DNA of 64,000 bases, from NCBI GenBank assembly GCA_964437725.1, contig CAYTIB010000036.1, positions 1 through 64,000 on the forward strand. Direction: 5' to 3'. How positions within the stretch are numbered: the first letter of the stretch is position 1; each line of letters opens with the position of its first letter. The DNA is from CAYTIB01 sp964437725. Lineage in GTDB: Bacteria > UBA8248 > JACPRG01 > G963555815. Position numbers and translations under genes: made by a program. Positions 25,958 to 34,926 of this stretch are shown piece after piece. Under the pieces are notes generated by a model that saw only the letters and a program-made list of their open reading frames with translations, did not search any database and had not been told where the DNA came from.

Positions 25958-27322
25958 ATGAAGGCCGATCTCGTACTCAAGGGAGGAACACTCGTTATTC
26001 CGGGCCAGGGACTTATGCGTGCGGGTGTTGTGGTCCAGGCAGACAAGATTACAGCAGTGGTCAAGGATGCTCTGTTACCGCGTGCCCACCGAGTGATTGA
26101 TGTCAGGGGACGATTAGTCCTTCCTGGCATTATTGACCCACATGTCCACTTTGGGCTGATTAGCGACCTTGGTGATGATGTTCGGACGGAAAGCCGGTCT
26201 GCCCTGGCGGGAGGTGTTACGACGGTCGGAGTTTTCATTCGAGAACCGGAATCCCATCTGGCTACCTTCGATCAACGCACCCGAATATTCGAAAGTAGCA
26301 GCTCAATCGATATTTTCCCTCATTTTGAAATTGTCTCAGAAGCACAGGTACATGAGATCCCAAAGTGTGCGAAACGGTTTGGGGTTACATCTTACAAAAT
26401 GTTCATGTCTGGCATTCCCATTAAAGGTTCGTCTGTTCCGGTGGGTGACGACATTCTACTAAGTTCTTTTCGACAGATTGGGGCCCTTGGGCCATCGGGC
26501 ATTGCTCTGGTCCATGCCGAAAATGCGGATATTATCACCCGAACGCGTGCGCGAATAGGTCAGTTGAAACCCAAAGGTAACCTTGTGGACTGGGCTGATT
26601 GTCACCCGAATGTATCAGAGGAAGAGGCGGTGCTTCGCTCCGTTTATTTGGCAGAACAAGCGGGTTGCCGAATTTACATCGTTCATGTGTCTTCCGCCGA
26701 AGCTCTCCAAAGGCTCCGGGCTCTTCGGAAGGAGAACTTAGCCCTTAACGTTGAAACGTGTTCTCCCTACCTCACCTTGACGAAATATTCCAAGGATGGC
26801 CTTCTTGCCAAACTCATCCCACCCCTCCGTGGTAAGGAAGACCTAGAATCTTTGTGGTTAGGTATAAAAGAAGATGTTGTTGACTCTCTAGGAACGGACA
26901 ATATCTTCAGGACCCGATCCTATAAACAGCCAGAGAAGGGACTTATAGGTGCTAGGGGCGCAGCAACGTTTTTGGGGGTTCACCTTCCCGTTATGCTTGA
27001 CGAGGGAATTCATCGCCGGAACTTACCTCTAGAAAAGCTAATTGATAAGATGACCCGGCAGCCCGCTCGCATTTTTGGACTCTATCCAAAAAAAGGAACA
27101 ATTGCCCCTGGCTCGGATGCAGATCTCGTCGTTGTTGACCTCGAGAAGGTTAGGACCGTCCGCCCCTCCGAGCTCCACACCGAGGCTGACTTCTCCCTGT
27201 ACGAAGGGAAAAAGGTACGAGGGTGGCCGGTGATGACTATCAAAGGCGGGGTTGTTGCCGTAGAGAATAATGAGATCCTGGTTGAGCCAGGTATGGGGAA
27301 AGTGCTGAAAAGACCTCATTAG
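25958..27322 (+). CDS. Cyclic amidohydrolase (dihydropyrimidinase/hydantoinase/allantoinase type)
   Basis: This is a TIM-barrel metalloenzyme that opens cyclic amides such as hydantoins or dihydropyrimidines. Metal ligands are DPHVHFG (about 58-64), the probable carboxylated Lys in GVTSYKMFMSG, and His residues in LVHAEN and IVHVSS. The last motif reads LGTDNIF instead of the usual GSDH, so the Asp is kept but the following His is replaced by Asn. Length is 454 residues. It starts 26 bases after the selenoprotein and is followed by a molybdenum hydroxylase gene, so it probably opens a ring in the operon's pathway. The specific substrate is unknown. Confidence 0.88.
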   Translation: MKADLVLKGGTLVIPGQGLMRAGVVVQADKITAVVKDALLPRAHRVIDVRGRLVLPGIIDPHVHFGLISDLGDDVRTESRSALAGGVTTVGVFIREPESHLATFDQRTRIFESSSSIDIFPHFEIVSEAQVHEIPKCAKRFGVTSYKMFMSGIPIKGSSVPVGDDILLSSFRQIGALGPSGIALVHAENADIITRTRARIGQLKPKGNLVDWADCHPNVSEEEAVLRSVYLAEQAGCRIYIVHVSSAEALQRLRALRKENLALNVETCSPYLTLTKYSKDGLLAKLIPPLRGKEDLESLWLGIKEDVVDSLGTDNIFRTRSYKQPEKGLIGARGAATFLGVHLPVMLDEGIHRRNLPLEKLIDKMTRQPARIFGLYPKKGTIAPGSDADLVVVDLEKVRTVRPSELHTEADFSLYEGKKVRGWPVMTIKGGVVAVENNEILVEPGMGKVLKRPH

Positions 27323-27369
27323 GTTAGCGGACAGACGTAGGAGGTCTTTTTGTCGAGGATGGAGGTTTC

Positions 27370-29703
27370 GTGACGGAAGATTCGGAATACCGTGTTGTTG
27401 GACAGCGGCTGCCGAAGCACGATGGTACATTGAAAGCCACTGGTTCGGCTATTTATGGGGCGGATGTCTTTCCACCCGACGCGCTGATCGGGAAAATTCT
27501 CCGCAGTCCCTACGCTCACGCCCAAATACGAAAAATTGATACTCGATCGGCAGAATCCCTCCGAGGTGTAAAAGCGGTCCTCACAGCAAAAGACACCCCC
27601 CTAATCCACTATGGTTTTCGCGAGGGTGCGGACCCGGGGAACGAGCGATTTGCCGACAAGCTTCCTCTCGCGTCCGAAAAGGTTCGATTCGTTGGTGAGG
27701 AGGTCGCCGCCGTGGCTGCAGTTGATGAGGACACTGCTACAGAGGCGCTTGACCGATTGATTGTTGATTACGATGAATTGCCGGTTGTAACTTCTCCTCA
27801 TGAAGCCATGAAGGAAGACGCCCCAGAACTCCACGAGGGTATCCGGGATAATGTCGCGCTTGAGATTGCGATGAATTTCGGCGATGTTGATCCTGCTCTG
27901 GCCGAGGCGGACGTGGTGGCGGAAGACGAATTTCATACCTCTCAGGTCGAACCCGTTTGTCTTGAAACGCAAGGATGCGTGGCTAAGTTTGATGCCGACG
28001 GCAGGTTAACGGTCTGGACGTCGACTCAGATGCCGTTTTTGCTAAGGGCCCACTTGGCAAAATGTTTAGATCTTCCCGAAACCCGGGTGCGTGTAATCCG
28101 AACGGTTGTAGGAGGGGGATTTGGAAAACGGATGGAAATGCATGATGTTCATCCTATTTGTGCGCTACTGGCAATCAAGACTGCCCGTCCCGTAAAAATT
28201 TTGATGAGCCGAGAGGAGGATTTTATCGGGTCGCGCACTCGTCATCCCATGGATATCAGGATGCGGACTGGCGTGACGAAAGGCGGCCACATTCTTGGCC
28301 AGGAAATGCAGATTGTTACAGATAATGGCGCCTACATGAGCGCCGCGCCTGGCGTTACATTTACGGCATCAAACTACAACATCAGTATGTACAGCAAGGT
28401 GCGGAACTACCGGTTCGATGGGAAGATTGTCTACACGAATAAAAACTACGGTGGTGCCTACCGCGGATATGGAAATCCCCAGGGGACATTTGCGCGGGAA
28501 GTTCAGATGGACATCCTTGCCGAAAAGCTTGGACTCGATCCGGTGGAATTTCGCTTGCGAAATGTTACGGAAACAGGCGATGTCTCCGCATGTGGCTACC
28601 AGGTGACGAGTTGTGGAATGCAAGAATGTATCGAGCAGGCTGTGGAATCTTTGGGGTGGACCCATAAAAAAAAGGAGGGCCGGCCAGGACGGGGTGTTGG
28701 GATTGCCTGTGCGGTCCACTGTGGCGGAGGGGTCCGCGTATATCGCAATACTGACGCTTGTAGTGCTCTTGTCAAAATGGAGGACGATGGAACGGTGTCT
28801 GTCTTGACGGGAGCAACTGAGATTGGAAGTGGGCAGAACTCTGTGATGGCAGCGATTGTTGCTGAAGAGTTGGGTATCCTGCCCCAGGAAGTCCGGATTA
28901 TAAGCGAGGATTCGGATGTGGTCCCGTGGGATTTGGGGACACACGGTAGTCGTATGACCTTCATTGCAGGTAATGCTGTAAGGCGAGCAGTTGTTGATCT
29001 CAAGGAGCAGCTTCTCCAGGCTGCAGGAGAGATTCTGGAGGCCGATCCAAACGACCTGATTGTTAATAATCGCGAGTTATACATACGCGGGTTACCAGAT
29101 CGTCGTGTTTCGCTAGTTGATGTTGTTCAGGGTTCCCATTTCAGTCGGGACAGTCAGCTATTCCTTGGGCGAGGTGTTTACGATCCGCCGCATGAAACTG
29201 TAAATAAGGATACTCACTCAGGGAATATTTCAGCGGCTTACAGCTTTTGTGCTCAGGCAGTGGAGGTGGAAGTTGATTTGGATACAGGTGCTGTCAACCT
29301 GGTCCAATTTGTTGCAGCGCATGACGTTGGATATCCAATTTGTCCTACCGGTGTGGAGGGCCAAATTGAGGGTGGTGTCATGCAGGGTATTGGGTATGGC
29401 TTGATGGAGGAGATGTTGTTCGATGCAGAATCAGGCCAGCTGCAAAACGGTACGTTGGCAGATTACAAACTACCGACTACCCTCGACGTTCCTCCAATCG
29501 AGAATGTTATTGTTATAACCCGAGATGGTGAGGGACCATTTGGTGCCAAAGGATTTGCTGAGACAACGATCACGCCTACTGCGGCTGCCATCGCCAACGC
29601 AATTTATGATGCTGTTGGTGTGCGCATTCGAGAGCTCCCGATCACCTCCGAGAAAATCTATAATTCCTTGAATGGTAGGCGGAAAGGGGAAATCCTTGGC
29701 TGA
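27370..29703 (+). CDS. Molybdenum hydroxylase large subunit (xanthine dehydrogenase family)
   Basis: This is the molybdopterin-binding catalytic subunit of a xanthine dehydrogenase/CO dehydrogenase-like enzyme, which inserts water oxygen into C-H bonds of heterocycles or aldehydes. The N-terminal a/b-hammerhead domain covers about 15-130. Cofactor motifs include VVGGGFGKRMEMHD, AYRGYGNPQGTFAREV, TGATEIGSGQNSVM and GPFGAKGFAE with the catalytic Glu near 731. Length is 777 residues. The initiation codon at 27370 is GTG. No FAD or two-[2Fe-2S] subunit genes are adjacent; the next gene is a Rieske ferredoxin overlapping its stop. Whether the site uses labile selenium cannot be read from sequence. 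Confidence 0.9.
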   Translation: MTEDSEYRVVGQRLPKHDGTLKATGSAIYGADVFPPDALIGKILRSPYAHAQIRKIDTRSAESLRGVKAVLTAKDTPLIHYGFREGADPGNERFADKLPLASEKVRFVGEEVAAVAAVDEDTATEALDRLIVDYDELPVVTSPHEAMKEDAPELHEGIRDNVALEIAMNFGDVDPALAEADVVAEDEFHTSQVEPVCLETQGCVAKFDADGRLTVWTSTQMPFLLRAHLAKCLDLPETRVRVIRTVVGGGFGKRMEMHDVHPICALLAIKTARPVKILMSREEDFIGSRTRHPMDIRMRTGVTKGGHILGQEMQIVTDNGAYMSAAPGVTFTASNYNISMYSKVRNYRFDGKIVYTNKNYGGAYRGYGNPQGTFAREVQMDILAEKLGLDPVEFRLRNVTETGDVSACGYQVTSCGMQECIEQAVESLGWTHKKKEGRPGRGVGIACAVHCGGGVRVYRNTDACSALVKMEDDGTVSVLTGATEIGSGQNSVMAAIVAEELGILPQEVRIISEDSDVVPWDLGTHGSRMTFIAGNAVRRAVVDLKEQLLQAAGEILEADPNDLIVNNRELYIRGLPDRRVSLVDVVQGSHFSRDSQLFLGRGVYDPPHETVNKDTHSGNISAAYSFCAQAVEVEVDLDTGAVNLVQFVAAHDVGYPICPTGVEGQIEGGVMQGIGYGLMEEMLFDAESGQLQNGTLADYKLPTTLDVPPIENVIVITRDGEGPFGAKGFAETTITPTAAAIANAIYDAVGVRIRELPITSEKIYNSLNGRRKGEILG

Positions 29704-30061
29704 GATTTTTGTCGCCCCGGTTTCAGAGTTTGAAGAAAGCGGTTGCCGAATTATTGCCCAAGATGATTTGGAGGTGGGCGTTTTCTTGGTTGGTGGTGTG
29801 TTCCATGCTTTTGAAAACGAATGCCCGCATCAAGGAGGGCCGGTTTGCCAGGGAAGGTTGTTTTGTCAGGTAGAAGAAATCTTGGATGAGGACCTTAGCA
29901 GCCTTGGGGAAAGGTTCCTTGAAGAACAAGTGCGTATTGTTTGTCCGTGGCACGGATACGAGTTTGATGTTAAGACTGGGAAGCATCCGGCTGATGAACG
30001 AATACGGTTGCGGAAATTCGATGTTGAGGTTCGCAATGAAGAAGTTTTCGTTATCGTCTAG
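29696..30061 (+). CDS. Rieske [2Fe-2S] ferredoxin
   Basis: This 121-residue electron carrier has both Rieske motifs: CPHQGGPVC near residue 43 and CPWHGYEFD near 84, giving two Cys and two His ligands. An insertion of about 25 residues separates them. TTG 29696 overlaps the stop of the molybdenum hydroxylase and has AAAGGGGA about seven bases upstream, so the two are translationally coupled. It is the obvious candidate electron acceptor for the hydroxylase, in place of the usual CoxS-like subunit. This pairing is an inference from gene order. Confidence 0.88.
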   Translation: MAEIFVAPVSEFEESGCRIIAQDDLEVGVFLVGGVFHAFENECPHQGGPVCQGRLFCQVEEILDEDLSSLGERFLEEQVRIVCPWHGYEFDVKTGKHPADERIRLRKFDVEVRNEEVFVIV

Positions 30062-30095
30062 TGGGACGGTGTACCGGAAATAGAAGGACAGAATA

Positions 30096-31307
30096 ATGGA
30101 AACAGATTTTTCAAGGCCTGCAGATTTGGAGCAACTCCACCATCGTTCTGATACGCGGGAAATTCTTGCCCACGCAAAACGGCAGGCAGAGAACCGTAAC
30201 TATGAAGACTATGTCATTGTCGACGTGGACTCTCACCATTCCGACAATGCTTCCTGGAAAGAGGTGATTCGGTACATCGAAGATCCGGTTGTTCGTGCAG
30301 CGGCTGAAGAGTATCACTCGAAGGTGGCTTCGCCTCCGTACGGTGTTGTGAACAACATTATGTATTACCAGGATGTAGGTGGGCGCATTCAACATCAGGC
30401 GGGATGGCGGGAGCAGGTTGACGACACAGGCTATCACATGGATGTGACTATCATCCGTCGAGCCATGGAGTGTATGGGATTGGACTACATGGTTGTTTTT
30501 CCGACCAAACTGTTGGACTTGGGAAAACATCCGGTGGCGAGGACCGAGGCCCTGCTTGGGTATGCTTATAATCGATGGTTTGTTGAGAATATTCTGTCAG
30601 AGGATTTGCGGATAAAGTCGCTTTTGTATCTGCCACTTAGTGTGCCAGAGGAATCTATCCGGATTGTTGAGGAGTTTTCAGAGCACCCAGGAGTGATCGG
30701 TTTCATGGTGACGAGCACTCGGAACAAGCCGGTTTATGACAACGTTTTCATGCGTCTCTACGCGATGCTGGAAGAGCGGGGTTTGCCCTTGGCTTTTCAT
30801 GGTGGCTACTCTTGGGGTGAGGAACCCGTGATGGCTCAGATGAACAAATTTATGGGCTACCATCTAGTCGGTTTTGTGCTCTGGAACCTGATCCATCTGA
30901 TCAACTGGGTAACGAACGGACTCCCGGAGCGATTTCCAAAGCTGAAGGTTGTCTGGATTGAGAGCGGGTTAGCATGGTTACCGTTTGTCATACAACGTCT
31001 TGACAACGAATATATGCGCCGTGTTTCTGAAGCACCGCTGCTTAAGCGACGTCCTAGTGAGTACATCCGTGAAATGTACTTCTCCGCACAACCTCTAGAG
31101 CGGGAGAACATGGAGGCACTTGAGCTGACCTTCAAGATGATCAACGCGGAAACTCAGCTCATGTATGCTTCAGACTGGCCGCACTGGGATTTCGACCTTC
31201 CCAGTGCAATTTTCGATCTGCCCTTCTTAGAGGAAAAAGCGCGACGAAATATTCTTGGCGAAAATGCACTGAGACTATTTAACCTTAGTAGGCCGGACGG
31301 GAAATAA
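30096..31307 (+). CDS. Amidohydrolase family protein (ACMSD type)
   Basis: This 403-residue TIM-barrel protein is of the amidohydrolase-2 family, which includes aminocarboxymuconate semialdehyde decarboxylase and other C-C or C-N hydrolases. The first metal motif reads DVDSHHSD in place of Asp-x-His-x-His. Further candidate ligands are LAFHGGYSW, VWIESGLAWLPF and YASDWPHWDFD, the last supplying the catalytic Asp. It is the final gene of the six-gene operon, 34 bases after the Rieske gene. Related proteins occur in catabolic clusters of marine uncultured bacteria. The reaction is not predictable. Confidence 0.85.
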   Translation: METDFSRPADLEQLHHRSDTREILAHAKRQAENRNYEDYVIVDVDSHHSDNASWKEVIRYIEDPVVRAAAEEYHSKVASPPYGVVNNIMYYQDVGGRIQHQAGWREQVDDTGYHMDVTIIRRAMECMGLDYMVVFPTKLLDLGKHPVARTEALLGYAYNRWFVENILSEDLRIKSLLYLPLSVPEESIRIVEEFSEHPGVIGFMVTSTRNKPVYDNVFMRLYAMLEERGLPLAFHGGYSWGEEPVMAQMNKFMGYHLVGFVLWNLIHLINWVTNGLPERFPKLKVVWIESGLAWLPFVIQRLDNEYMRRVSEAPLLKRRPSEYIREMYFSAQPLERENMEALELTFKMINAETQLMYASDWPHWDFDLPSAIFDLPFLEEKARRNILGENALRLFNLSRPDGK

Positions 31308-31752
31308 ACGGGCACAGATATTAAAAGCCTTAGGAAATTGAGAACCCTACTAAAGACCCGTATTGTTTTGCACGGAGTGAATCCATGCCGAAGGGTTGTT
31401 TTTTTTGAAATGTTTGTCGTTGTTGAAGGCATGTAAGAATTGCAAAGGGTGTTGAAATTAAAGACGATGGTACGGTAATTGCCGAATTGACTTGGGGCGA
31501 TATCCAGAACATCATTTAAGCTCTTTATCCTTGCAATTCCATGAGAACTAGCTAAAAACATAGAGACTCTTCCTTCTGTGGTTCCCACGAAGGTGGGGTC
31601 GACTTGTTTTATTGCCGGAATATCGAACTGATATATTGGATGGATTGCGAGGCGGTGCTCGCAATTTTTTTGCCCGACGATTTTGTGCCTGATCCAGGGT
31701 CTTTTAGACTTGGGTAAACACGAGTTTCGATGAAATCTGATAGGAGTATGTA
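31308..31752. other. Intergenic region with one terminator and a possible gene remnant
   Basis: This 445-base gap separates the Grd-like operon from icd. It contains a terminator at 31644. At 31439-31519 the plus strand has 26 codons ending in TAA that read like a protein C-terminus (KGVEIKDDGTVIAELTWGD), without a start codon; upstream frames are closed. It may be a decayed gene tail. Confidence 0.3.
31644..31671 (+). terminator. Rho-independent terminator upstream of icd
   Basis: ATTGCGAG (31644-31651) pairs perfectly with CTCGCAAT (31658-31665) around a six-base loop and is followed by seven T. It would end the Grd-like/hydroxylase operon before icd. Confidence 0.8.
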
Positions 31753-32994
31753 ATGAGTGAATTTGAAAAGATCCAAATCCCAGAAGGGGGAGAGAAGATT
31801 ACCTACGATGGCGTCCGCATGGTTGTGCCGGAAAAGCCTTATATTGGCTGGATCGAAGGAGATGGCATAGGAGTAGATATCACCCCTCCATCTCTTCGTG
31901 TTGTGGATGCGGCGGTGGAGAGAGCCTACGGGGGTAAGCGGAAGATTTATTGGTGTGAAATTTTTGCCGGAGAGAAATCCCAAGCGGTCTACGGTGAAGA
32001 GACTATCCTTCCTGAAGACACGCTCCGGTTTATCCGGGAATATATTGTTGCTATCAAAGGACCTCTAACCACACCGGTTGGCAAGGGATTCCGGAGCCTT
32101 AATGTTTCCTTGCGCCAGCTTTTGGATTTGTATGCGTGCGTTCGTCCTACCAAATATTACAAGGGTGTTCCAAGCCCCGTTACTCAACCCGAAAAGATGG
32201 ACATGGTTATATTTCGTGAGAATACCGAGGATGTTTACGCCGGGATCGAATGGGAGGAGGGTACCCAGGAGGCAAAGATGCTTCTCGAATTCTTGCGCGA
32301 CAAAATGGGTAAAGATATTCGTTCTGACTCAGGTGTGGGTATAAAGCCGATAAGTATTACGGGAAGCAAGCGCTTGGTTCGAAAGGCCATCGAGTGGGCC
32401 ATCAACCGTGGCCGAAAGTCGGTGACTCTTGTCCACAAGGGCAACATCATGAAGTTTACGGAGGCAGCCTTCACCAAGTGGGGGTATGAGTTGGCGGAAG
32501 AAGAGTTCGACGACCAGACAGTTTCAGAGCAGGCTATTTGGGATGGAGCCCCTAGCGAGGGCAAAATCATCATCAAGGACCGAATTGCCGATAGCATGTT
32601 CCAACAAGTCCTCACCAGAAGTGATGAGTACGAAGTTCTGGCTTGCCCGAACTTAAACGGTGATTATCTTTCTGATGCTTGTGCTGCACAGGTGGGTGGC
32701 CTGGGCATGGCTCCCGGTGCCAATATCGGAGATGGCTTGGCCTTGTTTGAAGCCACACATGGAACTGCACCCAAATACGCCGGAAAAAATATGGTGAATC
32801 CTACTTCGGTTATCCTTTCTGCTGTTATGATGCTTGAGTACATGTCTTGGGATGAAGCCGCTAGCCTAATAGAGAGGGGAATTGAAAGGGCTCTCGAACA
32901 GAAAACCGTTACATATGACCTTGAGCGGCAAATGCAGGGAGCCACGAAGGTGGGTTCATCTGAATTCGCGGATGCGATTATTAAGAACATGTGA
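31753..32994 (+). CDS. icd: Isocitrate dehydrogenase (NADP+-type)
   Basis: This oxidatively decarboxylates isocitrate to 2-oxoglutarate in the TCA cycle. Family features include IEGDGIGVDIT, the substrate loop FRSLNVSLRQ with the phosphorylatable Ser position of E. coli Icd, CVRPTKYYKGVPSP, FRENTEDVYAGIEW, and the coenzyme site ATHGTAPKYAGKNMVNP. The Lys-Tyr pair in THGTAPKYAG favours NADP. Length is 413 residues. It starts the TCA block and is followed 13 bases later by mdh with a strong GGGAGGT site. Upstream is a terminator, so it probably has its own promoter. Confidence 0.96.
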   Translation: MSEFEKIQIPEGGEKITYDGVRMVVPEKPYIGWIEGDGIGVDITPPSLRVVDAAVERAYGGKRKIYWCEIFAGEKSQAVYGEETILPEDTLRFIREYIVAIKGPLTTPVGKGFRSLNVSLRQLLDLYACVRPTKYYKGVPSPVTQPEKMDMVIFRENTEDVYAGIEWEEGTQEAKMLLEFLRDKMGKDIRSDSGVGIKPISITGSKRLVRKAIEWAINRGRKSVTLVHKGNIMKFTEAAFTKWGYELAEEEFDDQTVSEQAIWDGAPSEGKIIIKDRIADSMFQQVLTRSDEYEVLACPNLNGDYLSDACAAQVGGLGMAPGANIGDGLALFEATHGTAPKYAGKNMVNPTSVILSAVMMLEYMSWDEAASLIERGIERALEQKTVTYDLERQMQGATKVGSSEFADAIIKNM

Positions 32995-33007
32995 CTGGGA
33001 GGTAGAC

Positions 33008-33946
33008 ATGGGAAGACCTAAGATCACCATCGCTGGGGCGGGCAACGTCGGCGCCACAACTGCCCATTGGTGTGCCTCTAAAGAACTTGGAGATATTGTT
33101 TTATTAGATATCATCGAAGGAATTCCACAGGGGAAAGGCTTGGACCTTTATCAAGCCGGGCCAGTGGAAGGATTTGATTGTCGCATTACGGGAACCAACG
33201 ATTTCGGTCCCACCGAAGGGTCGGATGTTGCCGTCATCACGGCAGGAATTGCCCGCAAGCCTGGGATGAGCCGAGAGGATCTGTTGGCCACAAATGCGAA
33301 GATAGTTGGAGACGTTGCCGGAGAAATTGCCCAAAGGTCGCCCGAATGCATTTTAGTCGTAGTATCGAACCCTTTAGATACTATGGCCTGGGTTGCCAAG
33401 GAAGTTAGCGGATTTCCTAAACACCGCGTGGTTGGTATGGCTGGCATCCTGGATACGGCTCGCTATCGAACCTTTATCGCTGAGGCGGCAGATGTTTCTG
33501 TAGAAGACGTTATGGCCTTGGTGCTCGGTGGGCACGGCGATGCCATGGTTCCACTAGTTAGCTACACTTCCATTGGTGGAATACCGGTTACTGAATTCTT
33601 AACTGAAGACGTAATCAATGCAATTGTCGATCGTACGGCCAATGGTGGGGCGGAGATTGTGGGTCACCTTAAGACCGGGAGTGCTTTTTACGCCCCAGGA
33701 GCCGCTGTTACGCAGATGGTTGAGGCTATTATTCGAGATAAGAAGCGGATTCTGCCCTGCGCAGCCTATCTGGAGGGGGAATACGATGTGAGCGATATCT
33801 ATTTGGGTGTCCCCGTTAAACTGGGAAAAAACGGCGTGGAGGCAGTTATAGAGCTTCCACTGTCAGACAAAGAGCGTGCTGCTCTTGTAAAGTCGGCTGA
33901 TGGGGTAAAAGCGTCCATAAACCATATCAATTTGGATACTCACTGA
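33008..33946 (+). CDS. mdh: Malate dehydrogenase (LDH-like type)
   Basis: This interconverts malate and oxaloacetate with NAD. The Rossmann motif is ITIAGAGNVGATTAH. DxxEGIPQGKGLDL follows; the Asp ending the second strand (LLDI) suggests NAD. The active site has the Arg loop GIARKPGMSREDLL, SNPLDTMAWV, and the catalytic His in VLGGHGDAMVPL. Length is 312 residues. ATG 33008 is chosen because GGGAGGT sits just before it; the longer frame overlaps icd. It belongs to the MDH group that resembles lactate dehydrogenases, common in bacteria with 2-oxoacid:ferredoxin oxidoreductases. Confidence 0.96.
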   Translation: MGRPKITIAGAGNVGATTAHWCASKELGDIVLLDIIEGIPQGKGLDLYQAGPVEGFDCRITGTNDFGPTEGSDVAVITAGIARKPGMSREDLLATNAKIVGDVAGEIAQRSPECILVVVSNPLDTMAWVAKEVSGFPKHRVVGMAGILDTARYRTFIAEAADVSVEDVMALVLGGHGDAMVPLVSYTSIGGIPVTEFLTEDVINAIVDRTANGGAEIVGHLKTGSAFYAPGAAVTQMVEAIIRDKKRILPCAAYLEGEYDVSDIYLGVPVKLGKNGVEAVIELPLSDKERAALVKSADGVKASINHINLDTH

Positions 33947-34242
33947 GATCTTTATTTGGACCAATTTCAGAATTTTGACACCAGATTTGTGAATGCGATG
34001 TTTTCCCCCTGATGCCCCTGGTGGCAGGGTATTAGAGAGCTCTGATCCGATTGTGTTGCACCTCAGGTTGTCTTATATAAGTAAGTACGAGGGGTTGGGA
34101 TTTTACTCCGTCTCAACGGAGATTTGAGGTTATTGGTGGCTAGTTTTGGTTGATGGAGATCGGACCTTAACCGTAAAATTCCTAACTTGTTTCCAAAAAA
34201 TGGACGAGTGATTTTCAGATAGCTAGACTGAGGGGAAGAGAG
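33947..34242. other. Intergenic region mdh-sdhC
   Basis: This 296-base gap holds no convincing gene. A small hairpin, CTCCGT with ACGGAG near 34107-34122, precedes sdhC. It probably contains the sdhCAB promoter, but I see no clear consensus. Confidence 0.4.
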
Positions 34243-34926
34243 ATGGTCCAATTCCTGAGGATGTACCGGACATCCATCGGGACGAAAGTCGTGATGGCCG
34301 TCACGGGTCTATTGCTCTTCCTGTGGATTATCGCCCATATGTTAGGCAACCTGCTGGTTTTTGCTGGACAAGATGCAATGAACGCCTACGCCTTTAGCCT
34401 CAAAGAGTTGGGTCCTTTGCTGTGGATCGTGCGAATTGGGCTCCTGGCTTTATTTATTGTCCACATCCTTTCAGCGATCCTTGTCTGGCGGTCCAATCGA
34501 GGTGCACGTGATGAGGTATACAGCGAGTACGATCCTCGGTGGGCAACCTACGCCGGTAGGACAATGATGGTGTCTGGCGTACTTGTTCTCGTCTACGTCC
34601 TGTATCACTTAATGCACTTCACATTTGGGTGGATTGATCCCGCTCATATGCAACTCTTGGATGGTCGTGGACGTCATGATGTGTACGCTATGGTTGTACA
34701 TTCATTTTCGAATGTTATTGTGTCCGCGGTGTATATCGTTTCCATGGGTTTGCTTGCTTTTCATCTTAGCCATGGGGTGACCAGTTTGTTTCAGACTTTA
34801 GGTTGGCACCATCCTTCCTATAACCCTCTGATCAAAAGGCTGGGGCCAATTCTTTCAGTTGTTATTGCGATTGGTTTTATTTTGGTTCCCCTTGGCGTAC
34901 TGACCGGCGTTGTAGCGCTTCCCTAA
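34243..34926 (+). CDS. sdhC: Succinate dehydrogenase cytochrome b subunit (B-type)
   Basis: This membrane anchor of succinate:quinone oxidoreductase has five predicted helices (about 15-38, 60-80, 105-128, 155-178 and 200-223). Conserved His residues for two b hemes are visible, for example in IAHMLGN, IVHILSA, YHLMHFTFG, MVVHSFSN and FHLSHGV. Length is 227 residues. The single five-helix subunit marks a B-type (diheme) enzyme, like Bacillus or Wolinella and many deltaproteobacteria, which can work with menaquinone. Its stop overlaps the start of sdhA by one base. Confidence 0.93.
   Translation: MVQFLRMYRTSIGTKVVMAVTGLLLFLWIIAHMLGNLLVFAGQDAMNAYAFSLKELGPLLWIVRIGLLALFIVHILSAILVWRSNRGARDEVYSEYDPRWATYAGRTMMVSGVLVLVYVLYHLMHFTFGWIDPAHMQLLDGRGRHDVYAMVVHSFSNVIVSAVYIVSMGLLAFHLSHGVTSLFQTLGWHHPSYNPLIKRLGPILSVVIAIGFILVPLGVLTGVVALP

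Noticed and set aside
31439..31519. Short coding-like stretch KGVEIKDDGTVIAELTWGD before icd as an intact gene
   Set aside because: No start codon or upstream open frame; at best a remnant, so it is noted only in the gap entry.
33947..34242. Possible tRNA or small RNA between mdh and sdhC
   Set aside because: Only a six-base hairpin was found; no cloverleaf or conserved RNA motif.
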